Of a DNA stretch of 64,000 nucleotides, positions 35,139-45,250 are shown in pieces. The notes beneath the pieces are model-generated. The model was not told where the DNA came from and searched no databases. It saw nothing but the letters and a program-made list of their open reading frames with translations. The position numbers were made by a program, and so were the translations under genes. Source of the DNA: an uncultured Eubacteriales bacterium (GTDB taxonomy: Bacteria > Bacillota > Clostridia > Christensenellales > Aristaeellaceae); NCBI GenBank assembly GCA_902761825.1, contig CACWLY010000017.1:1-64000 (forward strand), read 5' to 3'. Each line of letters begins with the position of its first letter. Within the stretch, counting starts at the first letter, position 1.

Positions 35139-36254
35139 TCAATCGCGATCCGCGCCCGCTTTCGGCCCGCCGGCCGCGGCCGCCAGCCTGCGCATTCTCT
35201 CGTAGCGTGCTTCAAAGAAGCGCGTATAGCTTTCGCAGAATCGGTTTATCCCCCCGGCGTTTTCGCGGTCCCGACGGCATCCGCCGCGGCACAGAAAGGC
35301 CCACCGGCACTGCCGGCAGATCGCGGGTTTATCCAGGGACGCGCCGCGAAAGCTCCGCGCGGCGTCGCTTTGCGCCATGCGGAGCAGCGACGATTGGCGG
35401 ATGTCGCCCATCCTCCAGGCATCCAGCGCATAGAAATCGCAGGGGTATATGCCGCCGTCCGCCTCGGCCACGAAATACTGCCCGCAAACGCCGCTCATGC
35501 CGCACTGTTCGGGCTCGCGCCCCAGCAGGATGCCGATATAATTGTCAAACCGCCGCTCGCTGACGGGATTCCCCGCGTAAACCGCCTTTTCATAGCAATC
35601 GAAGGTGTCGGTCAGGAAGCGCCCATAGTCCGCGGCGGACAGCGAATCGACGCCGGGCGGTCCCGAAAAGCCGTCAATGCAGGGAATAAACTGGAGGTAT
35701 CGGTGCTCCTTCAGGCTGTCCCAGCATTCCTTTCCCCGGGAGGCAATTTCCGGAGTCACGACGCACAGGATGTTGTACGCTATGCCCCGCGCGCGGATGC
35801 GTTCTATGTTTTTCCTGACGCGATCATAGGTGCCGCCGCCCTGATGATCCCTGCGGCAGGCGTCGTGCGTTTTCCGCGTTCCGTCCAGGGAAACGCCCAG
35901 GAGAAAGCGCTGCTCCGCGAAGAAATCCAGCAGCGCGTCGTCCAGCTCGCAGCCGTTAGTCTGCAGCGCGCAGGTAACGGGCAGGTTCCGGCTGTTATAC
36001 CGGCGCACGGCGCGGAGGAAGGCCTCGTAAAAGGGCAGCCCGGCCAGCGTCGGCTCGCCGCCCTGAAAGGAGAACGCAACGCTCTGATCGGCGTAAAGGA
36101 AGGCCTTGCGCACCAGCTCGCGAAGGACAGCCTCGTCCATCACGCCGTAATCCGCCGTCTCCCGGCGCGACGCCACATCCGCATAAAAGCAGTACCTGCA
36201 ATGCATGTTGCAGGCGGAGGACACGGGCTTGATCATCATGCTGACTGGCGGCAT
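35139..36254 (-). CDS. Radical SAM/SPASM protein of the anaerobic sulfatase-maturase family
   Basis: A 371-residue iron-sulfur enzyme. The radical-SAM cluster motif is CNMHCRYC at residues 14-21, followed by FSFQGGEPTLAGLPF, LQTNGCELDD and GVSLDGTRKTHD. The SPASM cysteines appear at CGMSGVCGQYF, CDFYALD, CRQCRWAFLCRGGCRRD and FCESY. Known members oxidise a Cys or Ser to formylglycine in sulfatases, or modify RiPP peptides. No sulfatase or peptide precursor is nearby, so the substrate is unknown. It is the first gene of the minus-strand cluster. Confidence 0.9.
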   Translation of the reverse strand: MPPVSMMIKPVSSACNMHCRYCFYADVASRRETADYGVMDEAVLRELVRKAFLYADQSVAFSFQGGEPTLAGLPFYEAFLRAVRRYNSRNLPVTCALQTNGCELDDALLDFFAEQRFLLGVSLDGTRKTHDACRRDHQGGGTYDRVRKNIERIRARGIAYNILCVVTPEIASRGKECWDSLKEHRYLQFIPCIDGFSGPPGVDSLSAADYGRFLTDTFDCYEKAVYAGNPVSERRFDNYIGILLGREPEQCGMSGVCGQYFVAEADGGIYPCDFYALDAWRMGDIRQSSLLRMAQSDAARSFRGASLDKPAICRQCRWAFLCRGGCRRDRENAGGINRFCESYTRFFEARYERMRRLAAAAGGPKAGADRD

Positions 36255-36371
36255 AGCGTCTCCTTCCGGCTGTCCGGCAGCGTTTTATCGGTCTGTGAGG
36301 CTATTATACAGCATCCCGCCGGCAAATGACAACAATCACCGCCCGGGCGCGGCGCTTCGGGACGGTTTTTG

Positions 36372-36400
36372 TTGCAAAACGGAATAAAACGGGGTAAAAT
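36372..36400 (+). promoter_or_regulatory. Promoter of the MFS gene
   Basis: TTGCAA (36372-36377) and TAAAAT (36395-36400) are spaced by 17 bp, 35 bp before the ATG at 36435. Confidence 0.65.
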
Positions 36401-36434
36401 AGAACCCATAAAACGGCACAGGGAGGTTCCATCC

Positions 36435-37976
36435 ATGAAGCTGTCCTATAAACGCACGCTGCTGGTCGGCTTTGCCTTTTTCCTGATCTGCGCTTTCTGG
36501 CAGGCGTATGACAACCTGATCCCCAAGATCCTGACCGATAAGTTCGGCATGAACCAGGCGAACAGCGGCATCATCATGGCGCTGGACAATATCCTGGCGC
36601 TGTTCATGCTGCCCCTGTTCGGCGCGATTTCCGACAAGTGCCGCGGCAGGCTGGGCAAGCGCACGCCCTTCATCCTTTTCGGCACGCTGGCCGCAGCCGC
36701 GCTGCTGCTCGCGCTGAGCTGGGCCGACGGCCTGCAGCTGAAAAACCTGAGCGCCGTGCAGGGGATGGATACCCCCGAAGCGCTGACCACGCTGTATGAT
36801 TTTGAATACGACGCTCCGCTGATGACCCCGGAGGGCGAAAAATACGTCCTTTCCGATACGCCGCAGGAGGGCCTGACGCAGATCAGCCGCGAGCGGTTTA
36901 TGGGCATGACGCTGGATAACCCGGATTATACCGTGTATGTCGCGCCCGCGCGCCAGGCATACGCGCACGCGCAGACGGCGGCGAACCGCACGCCGCTGAT
37001 CCTGTTCATCGGCATTCTCCTGCTGCTGCTCATCGCCATGTCCACCTTCCGCAGTCCCGCCGTGGCGCTCATGCCCGACGTGACCATGAAGCCGCTGCGC
37101 AGCAAAGCCAACGCGATCATCAACCTGATGGGCAGCGCGGGCGGCATCATCATCCTCGGGCTGGGCATGGTCTTCGCCACAGGCGCGGCCAAAAACGCGC
37201 TGATGGCTTACGGTTCCTTCTTCGCCATCGTCGCCGGGCTGATGCTGATTTCCCTGGGCATCTTTACGCTCACCGTGCGCGAAAAAAAGTGGGCGAAGGA
37301 GATGCGCGAGGAAAGCGCCAGATACGGCATTATCGAAGAGGACGAGACCGCGGACAAGGGCAGCCGCAAGCTCGGCGCCGCAGAAAAGCGCAGCCTGATC
37401 TTCATCCTGCTTTCCATCGTGCTGTGGTTCATGGGCTATAACGCCGTCACAAGCAAGTACAGCGTGTACGCGGGCAAGGTGCTGAGCCGCGACTTCAATA
37501 TGACCCTGATCATCGCCCAGGCGGCGGCGATCGTCAGCTATCTGCCCGTGGGCATCATCGCCAGCCGCGTCGGCCGCAAAAAAACCATTCTGGCAGGCGT
37601 GACGATGCTGACCACGGCCTTCCTGGTGGCTTCCTTCCTGCGCGCGGACAGCAGCCCGCTTTTGATGAACGCCATGTTCGCCCTGGCAGGCATCGCCTGG
37701 GCGACCATCAACGTCAACAGCTTCCCCATGGTGGTCGAAATGTGCCGGGGCGGCGATATCGGCCGCTATACCGGATATTACTATACCGCCAGCATGGCCG
37801 CCCAGACCGTAACGCCTTACCTGAGCGGCATGCTGATGGACAAAGCCGGCATGACCACCCTGTTCCCATACGCCACGGTGTTTGTGGCGCTCGCCTTCAT
37901 CACCATGCTGTTCGTCCGCCACGGCGACAGCAAGCCCGAAGCGCGCAAGGGCCTGGAAGCGCTGGACAACGACTGA
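36435..37976 (+). CDS. MFS transporter (sugar/cation symporter-like)
   Basis: A 513-residue permease with twelve predicted spans and an unusual extracytoplasmic insert of about 75 residues after span 3. Motifs include FWQAYDNLIPKILTDKFGMN at the N-terminus, the A-loop-like SDKCRGRLGKRTPFI, and SRVGRKKTILAGV at the second half. The GRLGKRTPFI loop recalls the GPH/SUT (sucrose-proton) group, so a glycoside is a plausible substrate. The start is the ATG at 36435 behind AGGGAGG. No terminator hairpin follows; repeat copy C starts 11 bp after the stop. Confidence 0.85.
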   Translation: MKLSYKRTLLVGFAFFLICAFWQAYDNLIPKILTDKFGMNQANSGIIMALDNILALFMLPLFGAISDKCRGRLGKRTPFILFGTLAAAALLLALSWADGLQLKNLSAVQGMDTPEALTTLYDFEYDAPLMTPEGEKYVLSDTPQEGLTQISRERFMGMTLDNPDYTVYVAPARQAYAHAQTAANRTPLILFIGILLLLLIAMSTFRSPAVALMPDVTMKPLRSKANAIINLMGSAGGIIILGLGMVFATGAAKNALMAYGSFFAIVAGLMLISLGIFTLTVREKKWAKEMREESARYGIIEEDETADKGSRKLGAAEKRSLIFILLSIVLWFMGYNAVTSKYSVYAGKVLSRDFNMTLIIAQAAAIVSYLPVGIIASRVGRKKTILAGVTMLTTAFLVASFLRADSSPLLMNAMFALAGIAWATINVNSFPMVVEMCRGGDIGRYTGYYYTASMAAQTVTPYLSGMLMDKAGMTTLFPYATVFVALAFITMLFVRHGDSKPEARKGLEALDND

Positions 37977-37987
37977 TCCCGCCCGTA

Positions 37988-38113
37988 ATACTATTCTCAG
38001 TATAAAAGATTATCAGATTTGGGATGGATTTTTCGCCCTGGCTAAGCTGAATGGAGGGAGGCGTAGCAGCGCTACGTTGACCAGATGATAAGATTTTAGA
38101 TTGAGAATAGTAT
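37988..38113 (+). repeat. Interspersed repeat copy C (internally deleted, both ends present)
   Basis: A 126-bp copy beginning ATACTATTCTCAG and ending TGAGAATAGTAT. It lacks the 36 bp that follow GTTGACC in copy B: GTTGACC is joined directly to AGATGATAAG. It lies between convergent genes. Confidence 0.95.
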
Positions 38114-38151
38114 AAACCCCGGCATTGTCTTCAGGCAAAAACCGTATAAAA

Positions 38152-38184
38152 GAAAAGCGGCAGGCGCGAAACCTGCCGCTTTCT
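38152..38184. terminator. Terminator of the exported repeat protein gene
   Basis: AAGCGGCAGG and CCTGCCGCTT with loop CGCGAAA, with A/T-rich flanks on both sides. It serves the minus-strand gene at 38212-40035 and perhaps the MFS gene. Confidence 0.75.
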
Positions 38185-38211
38185 TCTGCGTTGCATTAGA
38201 TTTGACGTTTG

Positions 38212-40035
38212 TTATTTCTCCCAGGTGTACCACGCGTTCACCATGGCGTCATGAGCGGCCTGCATCAGCTCGCCCTGAGCAAGCAGTGCCTGCGTCTGAT
38301 CGTTGGAAAGATCGACGGAAAGGTTCACGTAGCTCCGTTCAAAGCTGAAAGAGCCCAGGCACTCGGTGAGGATGGACGCCAGATCCTGCATTTCGCCCTT
38401 CGGCGCGGTCACGCCCATGAACTGATATACGGTATAGAACCAGCCGTCCACGCCGAAGAAGTCATACTCCATGCTGTCGGTGGGCTGGGCGGTGACGATG
38501 CCTTCGCAGGGCTGGCCCAGGAAGTCGTTGTAGCTGACGTACGCGATGGAGTTATCCGGGCAGGAAGGGTTGCAGGGGATGCTGCTCGCGCAGGTATCCA
38601 GAACGCTAACGTCGGCCATATTGGGGATCAGCGACGGATTGGCCGCCAGCCCGACTTCGTTGTATTTATCGCAGAAATTGTACAGATCGGGCATGGTTTT
38701 CAGGAAGGCGGGCAGCGTCAGCCATTCAAGCACGGGCGCGTCGGCGAAATAGGTATAGGTTCCGCCGAATTGCCGGGCGACCTCCTGATACTTGGCTTTC
38801 GCGGCCTGGCTCTTGAGGAAGGGCTCGAGCTTCAATGTCATGAAGATCGTGCGGTTGGGGTTGGCGGGATCCCACGCCTTGAAGCCGAAATCCATGTAGT
38901 CGCCGAAGGTTTTGATCTGCCAGCCGGTGGGCACCTTCATGGAGAAGCGGCTGTCGCTGTAATTCCTTGTGCCCGTAACGATGCTGGAAACCTGCGCGGG
39001 CTTGGCGGCAGGCGCCGGCGCGGCGGCCTGCTCGCCGTCCGGGCGGTAATTGCGCACGACGGCGTCCAGCGCGGCCAGGGTGGATTCGCGCTCGGAATTC
39101 AGGTAGCGGGCGGTATACTCGACGTCGCGGTCGGCGCGCACCTCCACCAGGAACAGCTGGTTGATGTTCGCGCCGCTGGCCGCCTTGTAGACATAGGCAG
39201 CGCCCAGCAGCTGTTTCCCGCCGATTTCATACTGTTCATACTGCGTGGTCGCCTTGAGGTTGTCGCCGAAGGTTTCCTTCATGAAATTGGTGTACACGTT
39301 GCGCACGTAATTTTCGGGGTTGTTGAGCTTTTTGGTCCTGCGCACCACATACACGTTGGGCACATAGCCCTCATCCTTCAGCCAGACGTAGAAAATGCCG
39401 TCGTCCTCGACCCGCGCAACGGCGTCTTCGGGGATCTTGGTGGAGAAGCCGTCCTTTTCGCAGTGCACGGTCTTCAGTCCGTCGGCCGCCGGCGCGCCGT
39501 CATCGGCGTTCGCGCTTCCGGTCTGATAGTAGCGCACGGCGGTTTCGGCCACGGCCATGGCTTCGTCGCCCTTGCCCTCCACGTACTTCACATGGTATTC
39601 CACGTCGCCGTCGTCGCGGACCTCGATCATCAGCGTCAGGCAGAGCTTGTTGCCCTTGACCTCGTAATGATAGTTGGCGGAATACAGCTGTTTGCCGCCG
39701 ATTTCCTTTGTCTTGCACGGATTGGTGCCTACTTTGTTATCGTAGGATTCTTCCATGTACTCGCGATAGATATTGTTCAGGTAATTGACGGGGTTCTTGA
39801 ATTTGTCCGCCGACGCGCGGCGATAAACGGTCACATAGGGCACATAGCCGGGCTTGCCCACGGAAATGCGAAGGCCCGTGCCCTCTTCCCACGCCGCGGT
39901 TTTATCCGCGGGGATCTTGGTGGAAAAATCCTGCTCGGCGCAGTATACGTCCTGCAGGTCTTCGGCCTGGGCCATCATCGGCAGGCAGCCGCACAGCAGC
40001 AGCGCCGCCAGCACAAGGGAAACAATACGCTTCAT
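38212..40035 (-). CDS. Exported protein with two tandem homologous domains
   Basis: A 607-residue secreted or lipid-anchored protein. The signal peptide is MKRIVSLVLAALLLCGCLPM; LCGC is a poor lipobox, so anchoring is uncertain. Residues about 30-170 and 180-320 are diverged copies of one domain (FSTKIPADKTAAWEEGTGLR versus FSTKIPEDAVARVEDDGIFY, and EIGGKQLYSANYHYEV versus EIGGKQLLGAAYVYK). The C-terminal half has FSMKVPTGWQIKTFGDYMDF, a related strand pattern, and several Cys (CASSIPCNPSCPD). The function is unknown. The start is the ATG at 40035 behind AAAGGAGG. Confidence 0.8.
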   Translation of the reverse strand: MKRIVSLVLAALLLCGCLPMMAQAEDLQDVYCAEQDFSTKIPADKTAAWEEGTGLRISVGKPGYVPYVTVYRRASADKFKNPVNYLNNIYREYMEESYDNKVGTNPCKTKEIGGKQLYSANYHYEVKGNKLCLTLMIEVRDDGDVEYHVKYVEGKGDEAMAVAETAVRYYQTGSANADDGAPAADGLKTVHCEKDGFSTKIPEDAVARVEDDGIFYVWLKDEGYVPNVYVVRRTKKLNNPENYVRNVYTNFMKETFGDNLKATTQYEQYEIGGKQLLGAAYVYKAASGANINQLFLVEVRADRDVEYTARYLNSERESTLAALDAVVRNYRPDGEQAAAPAPAAKPAQVSSIVTGTRNYSDSRFSMKVPTGWQIKTFGDYMDFGFKAWDPANPNRTIFMTLKLEPFLKSQAAKAKYQEVARQFGGTYTYFADAPVLEWLTLPAFLKTMPDLYNFCDKYNEVGLAANPSLIPNMADVSVLDTCASSIPCNPSCPDNSIAYVSYNDFLGQPCEGIVTAQPTDSMEYDFFGVDGWFYTVYQFMGVTAPKGEMQDLASILTECLGSFSFERSYVNLSVDLSNDQTQALLAQGELMQAAHDAMVNAWYTWEK

Positions 40036-40087
40036 ACCTATACCCTCCTTTTGTTCAACGAATGTCTGTATCTGATTCTTTATCTCT

Positions 40088-40116
40088 ATTATATGGGTTC
40101 TTTCCGAATGTTGCAA
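40088..40116 (-). promoter_or_regulatory. Promoter of the exported repeat protein
   Basis: Minus-strand TTGCAA (40111-40116) and TATAAT (40088-40093) are spaced by 17 bp. Confidence 0.7.
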
Positions 40117-40182
40117 TGGGTAATTTCAGCATATGGGAATGAATGGGCGCTTTTTTTTGATCGGAAAGGCGTCTTTCCGCGG

Positions 40183-40211
40183 TTGACTTTCCCCCGCAGA
40201 TATGGTATAGT
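40183..40211 (+). promoter_or_regulatory. Promoter of the preQ1 riboswitch-queT unit
   Basis: TTGACT (40183-40188) and TATAGT (40206-40211) are spaced by 17 bp, about 16 bp before the aptamer. Confidence 0.75.
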
Positions 40212-40227
40212 ACGCAGGCCGTATGGC

Positions 40228-40321
40228 AGACAGTTCGAAACCATCCTGTCTTTAAACAAAACTAGGGACGAAAACAGAAGATGCTTCTGTTGGGCGCGCC
40301 TGGGAATGGTGCGCCTTTTTT
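40228..40321 (+). promoter_or_regulatory. PreQ1-I riboswitch with intrinsic terminator
   Basis: The aptamer stem AGACAG/CTGTCT (40228-40233 and 40246-40251) encloses loop TTCGAAACCATC and is followed by the A-rich tail TTAAACAAAACTAG. This is the compact class-I preQ1 fold, which forms an H-type pseudoknot. A terminator hairpin GGCGCGCC/GGTGCGCC with TTTTTT follows at about 40292-40321. Binding of preQ1 should stop transcription of the downstream transporter gene. Confidence 0.88.
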
Positions 40322-40342
40322 GCTCCCCGAAAGGAAAAAAAC

Positions 40343-40825
40343 ATGAAAAAACTGCTGACCACCCGCTCCATCTGCCTCTCCGCCGTCATCGCCGCACTGT
40401 ACGCCGCGCTGACGCTGCTGCTCGCGCCCATCTCCTACGGCGACTGGCAATGCCGCGTATCCGAAGCGCTTACCATGCTGCCCATGCTGATGCCGCAGGC
40501 CATTCCCGGGCTGTTCGTCGGCTGCGTGCTCGCAAACCTGCTCGGGCCCTCCGCCGGGATCACCGATATCGTGTTCGGCTCCCTGGCCACGCTGATCGCC
40601 GCCGTCGGCACCTGGTATTTCCGCAAGAACAAGTGGCTCGCCGCCGCCTGTCCTGTGGTCTCCAACGGCATCATCGTGGGCCTTGTGCTCTCCGTCTGCT
40701 TCAATCTGCCTTTCTTCCTAACCGCCCTGCAGGTGGCCGCCGGCGAAGCCCTCGCCGTCATGGTCGGCCTGATCCTGGTCAAAGCCCTCCAAAAAGTCGA
40801 TCTGGACCGCTTTCTCGACCGCTGA
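40343..40825 (+). CDS. queT: QueT-type ECF transporter substrate-binding subunit
   Basis: A 160-residue membrane S-component with about five spans. SAVIAALYAALTLLLAPISY, the conserved QCRVSEALTMLP, and PGLFVGCVLANLLGP match the QueT (DUF988) family, which captures queuosine precursors such as preQ1 for the shared ECF energy module. The preQ1-I riboswitch directly upstream supports this strongly. The ECF ATPases and T subunit are not in the window. A strong terminator follows at 40867-40896. Confidence 0.93.
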   Translation: MKKLLTTRSICLSAVIAALYAALTLLLAPISYGDWQCRVSEALTMLPMLMPQAIPGLFVGCVLANLLGPSAGITDIVFGSLATLIAAVGTWYFRKNKWLAAACPVVSNGIIVGLVLSVCFNLPFFLTALQVAAGEALAVMVGLILVKALQKVDLDRFLDR

Positions 40826-40866
40826 AATCAAACGACCATGCCCCCAAAGCATGGTCGATGAATAAA

Positions 40867-40896
40867 AGGGGCTGTCTGCGCGACAGCCCCTTTTTT
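40867..40896. terminator. queT terminator
   Basis: GGGGCTGTC and GACAGCCCC around loop TGCGC, followed by TTTTTT. The flanking A run makes it usable from the gdhA side too. Confidence 0.9.
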
Positions 40897-40915
40897 CTAT
40901 GTTCTTTTGTCTGTC

Positions 40916-42664
<1,749 letters not shown>

Positions 42665-43447
42665 ATGGATCGCGTTCAGGTACTGATTACCGATGACAAC
42701 GATGAAATACGGGCCGCGCTGCGCGGCTATCTGGAAAGCCAGGAGGATATGACGGTCGTCGCGGAGGCCGCCAACGGCATGGAGGCGATACGCCTGCTGA
42801 ACGAAAAGCACGTGGACGTCATGCTGCTGGATATCATCATGCCCCAGCTGGACGGATACGGCGTGCTGGAGCAAATGCAGCTGCTCCCGGCCGAAAACCG
42901 CCCGCGGGTCATCGCGCTCACCGCCCTGAGCCGCGAGGATTTCATCCATCGCGCGCTGCGGCTGGGCGTGGATTACTATATGGTCAAGCCCGCCGACATG
43001 CAGGCGATCGCCGCCCGCATCCGCGACGCCGCCCGGCAGCAGGATATCGTCAGCACCGATCCCGTTCCCTTCCCGGTGGCGTCGCGCTCGATCGACGACC
43101 GGCTCAGCAATATCTTCCTCAGCCTGGGCATTCCCGCGCATATCAAGGGCTATCAGTTCCTGCGCGAGGCCGTAAAGCTGGTGCTCGACAATCCCGACAG
43201 CATCAACCGCATCACCAAGGAACTGTATCCCACGATCGCCCGGCGCTTCGGCACCAGCGCGAGCAAGGTGGAGCGCGCCATCCGCCACGCGATCGAGGTC
43301 GGCTGGAGCCGCGGGCGGGTGGAAAGCCTGAACCGCGCCTTCGGCTGCCGGGTCGCCACGCCCGAAGACAAGCCCACCAACGGCGAATTCATCGCGCTGA
43401 TCGCGGATAAGCTGGCGTTGGAGGAGCAGCAGCGGAACGCGCTGTGA
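42665..43447 (+). CDS. spo0A: Sporulation master regulator Spo0A
   Basis: A 260-residue response regulator. The receiver domain (1-125) has the acidic pair ITDDNDEI, the phospho-acceptor in VMLLDIIMPQLDGYGVLE, and YYMVKP. The Spo0A_C domain (about 150-255) carries LGIPAHIKGYQFLREAV, RRFGTSASKVERAIRHAIEV and the recognition segment WSRGRVESLNRAFG. When phosphorylated it switches on sporulation genes by binding TGTCGAA boxes. One such box lies in its own upstream region. The ATG has an AAAGGAGG site. Confidence 0.97.
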   Translation: MDRVQVLITDDNDEIRAALRGYLESQEDMTVVAEAANGMEAIRLLNEKHVDVMLLDIIMPQLDGYGVLEQMQLLPAENRPRVIALTALSREDFIHRALRLGVDYYMVKPADMQAIAARIRDAARQQDIVSTDPVPFPVASRSIDDRLSNIFLSLGIPAHIKGYQFLREAVKLVLDNPDSINRITKELYPTIARRFGTSASKVERAIRHAIEVGWSRGRVESLNRAFGCRVATPEDKPTNGEFIALIADKLALEEQQRNAL

Positions 43448-43490
43448 TGCCGAATCGGATCATTGAAGTCTGGCAGGAGATGATTTCAAT

Positions 43491-43967
43491 ATGAAAAAAA
43501 CGCCCTGGAAAGCGACGCTATTCTGGATCGCGTTCACCGAAGCCGTGGGCTTTGCCGCGGGGTTTCTGACCCGGCAAGGCGCGCAGATATACAACGACGC
43601 CGTAGCGAAGCCGACGCTCTCCCCGCCGCCGGTCGTATTCCCGATCGTCTGGGGCATCCTGTACGCCCTGATGGGCGTCAGCGCCGCGCGGGTCTATCTC
43701 AAAAGCGAAAATCCCTGGAAAAGCGCCGGGATCAGGCTCTATCTGGCGCAGCTGCTGTTCAATTTCTGCTGGTGTTTTCTGTTCTTCAATTTCCGGGCCT
43801 TCGCGCTTGCCTTCGTCTGGCTGCTGGCCCTGCTCGCGCTGGTGCTGTTTATGAACGCCGCGTTCCGCAAAACCGACCGGCTCGCCGCCGCGCTGCAGAT
43901 CCCCTATATCCTGTGGCTGATCTTCGCGGCGTACCTGAACCTCAGCGTCTGGATGCTGAACCGCTGA
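43491..43967 (+). CDS. TspO/MBR family protein
   Basis: A 158-residue membrane protein with five spans. The family pattern is present: EAVGFAAGFLTRQGAQIYND in the first helix region, KPTLSPPPVVFPIVWGILYA with the conserved P-x-W-x-x-Y core, LFNFCWCFLFFNFRAF, and a C-terminal LWLIFAAYLNLSVWMLNR. Members bind porphyrins and related hydrophobic ligands. It follows spo0A by 43 bp and may be co-transcribed. A terminator at 44002-44031 ends it directly against repeat copy E. Confidence 0.93.
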   Translation: MKKTPWKATLFWIAFTEAVGFAAGFLTRQGAQIYNDAVAKPTLSPPPVVFPIVWGILYALMGVSAARVYLKSENPWKSAGIRLYLAQLLFNFCWCFLFFNFRAFALAFVWLLALLALVLFMNAAFRKTDRLAAALQIPYILWLIFAAYLNLSVWMLNR

Positions 43968-44001
43968 CCGGCCAAATGCCGGCGCGGCATGGAAAACAAA
44001 A

Positions 44002-44031
44002 CGCCCGGAAAGACCGTTCCGGGCGCGTTTT
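44002..44031 (+). terminator. tspO terminator
   Basis: CGCCCGGAA and TTCCGGGCG form the stem, followed by CGTTTT; the T run merges with the ATACTATTCTC start of repeat copy E. Confidence 0.85.
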
Positions 44032-44122
44032 ATACTATTCTCAGTATAAAAGATTATCAGATTTGGGATGGATTTTTCGCCCTGGCTAAGCTGAATGGAG
44101 GGAGGCGTAGCAGCGCTACGTT
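44032..44122 (+). repeat. Interspersed repeat copy E (fused to an acetyltransferase gene)
   Basis: Core sequence from ATACTATTCTCAG to GCGCTACGTT; identity stops four or five bases earlier than in copies A, D and G. The minus strand encodes the C-terminal tail and stop of the acetyltransferase at 44057-44584. Confidence 0.95.
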
Positions 44123-44584
44123 TTCGGGCTCGCCGTCTCCCTGCGCCATGCACAGGAATTCCCAGCCGCAGCGCTCATAGAAGCCGGTGTGATCGGTCAC
44201 CAGATACAGCGGCGAAACGCCCTTGGCGCGCATATCCCGGACGGTCAGGTCCAGCAGCCGCCGGGCGATTCCCCGTCCCCTGTACGCTTCCTCGGTATAG
44301 ACCGCGCAGACGTTCGGCGCAAGGTCCTTCCGGTCGTGAAAGTCGTTTTCGATGACGCCCAGCCCGCCGACGATGCGCTCGCCGTCCAGGCACAGATACC
44401 AGCCGTTTCCGGTTTTCCCCGTCAGATAATCCGACATGCATTCCAGGTAGGCTTCCTTCGGCACGCCCCATTTTTCATGGAACCACGCCGCCGCGCCGTC
44501 CGCCAGATCGGGCTTCTCGCGCAGGGTGATAAAGGCATAGTCCCCGGGGATTTTCGGCGCGTCCGCTCCGTTATGCTTGTTCAT
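44057..44584 (-). CDS. GNAT acetyltransferase with repeat-encoded tail
   Basis: A 175-residue N-acetyltransferase. The acetyl-CoA loop is VYTEEAYRGRGIARRLLDL, followed by SPLYLVTDHTGFYERCGWEF, the usual strand 5 to helix 4 region. The family fold is nearly complete, but after FLCMAQGDGEPE the protein switches to the repeat-derived sequence ending [18 protein letters not shown], so a few native residues seem to be replaced. The substrate is unknown. It is the last gene of a minus-strand group with DUF998, another GNAT and the XRE fusion. Confidence 0.88.
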   Translation of the reverse strand: MNKHNGADAPKIPGDYAFITLREKPDLADGAAAWFHEKWGVPKEAYLECMSDYLTGKTGNGWYLCLDGERIVGGLGVIENDFHDRKDLAPNVCAVYTEEAYRGRGIARRLLDLTVRDMRAKGVSPLYLVTDHTGFYERCGWEFLCMAQGDGEPENVALLRLPPFSLARAKNPSQI

Positions 44585-44602
44585 ATTTTCCTCCGTATCG
44601 TC

Positions 44603-45250
44603 CTATTGCTCTTCCCGCACGCCGAACCCGGCAAACAGGCGCAATCCGAGCACGGCGTTGAAGCCGACGGTGGCGAAAACGCTGAAGCGCTCCACGACGC
44701 CGAAGTACCGCGGCGGCACCGCGCTCTGCCCGAGAGCCCCGACCAGCATCATCGCCAGCGCGACCGCCGCGCAGACGCCGACGCCTCTGTTCCCGCCCTT
44801 TCTGAGCCCGGCGACGATCAGGCATGTCAGCGAAACGATCGACAGCAGCACCACGAGCGCCGTGACGGCGATATGCATTATTTCCTGAAGCGAGGCGATC
44901 TCTTTCCCGCCGTCGGCAAGCGGAAACATGGCGTAGCCGACGGCCGAGATCCAGTTCATGACCGCGAACAGATGGATCCCGGCGCGGAAAAACAGCGAGC
45001 CGACCCTTCTTTCGGATACGAACAGGGAAACGCAGGTCGCGCATACCACGCCGCAGATATTGTACGGCGCGGCCAGCCGGTTCCACAGCGCCCGGGAAGG
45101 CGCGCTCTCCGCCGACAGATCGCTGACCGCCTGCTCCATCCAGCGATAGCCGGGATACGCCGACGGCGCGAAGATCACGGCGGCGGCGTAGGAGACAAGC
45201 GCTATGATCCCCGTAAGGCCCAGCCAATGGATCAGTTTTTTCTTTTTCAT
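44603..45250 (-). CDS. DUF998 family membrane protein
   Basis: A 215-residue protein with six predicted spans. YRWMEQAVSDLSAESAPSRA followed by LWNRLAAPYNICG is the DUF998 signature (SDLSAxxSPS), and the C-terminal VVERFSVFATVGFNAVLG is typical of the family. The function is unknown. Its start overlaps the end of the upstream GNAT gene by 4 bp, so it is in the operon. Confidence 0.82.
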   Translation of the reverse strand: MKKKKLIHWLGLTGIIALVSYAAAVIFAPSAYPGYRWMEQAVSDLSAESAPSRALWNRLAAPYNICGVVCATCVSLFVSERRVGSLFFRAGIHLFAVMNWISAVGYAMFPLADGGKEIASLQEIMHIAVTALVVLLSIVSLTCLIVAGLRKGGNRGVGVCAAVALAMMLVGALGQSAVPPRYFGVVERFSVFATVGFNAVLGLRLFAGFGVREEQ

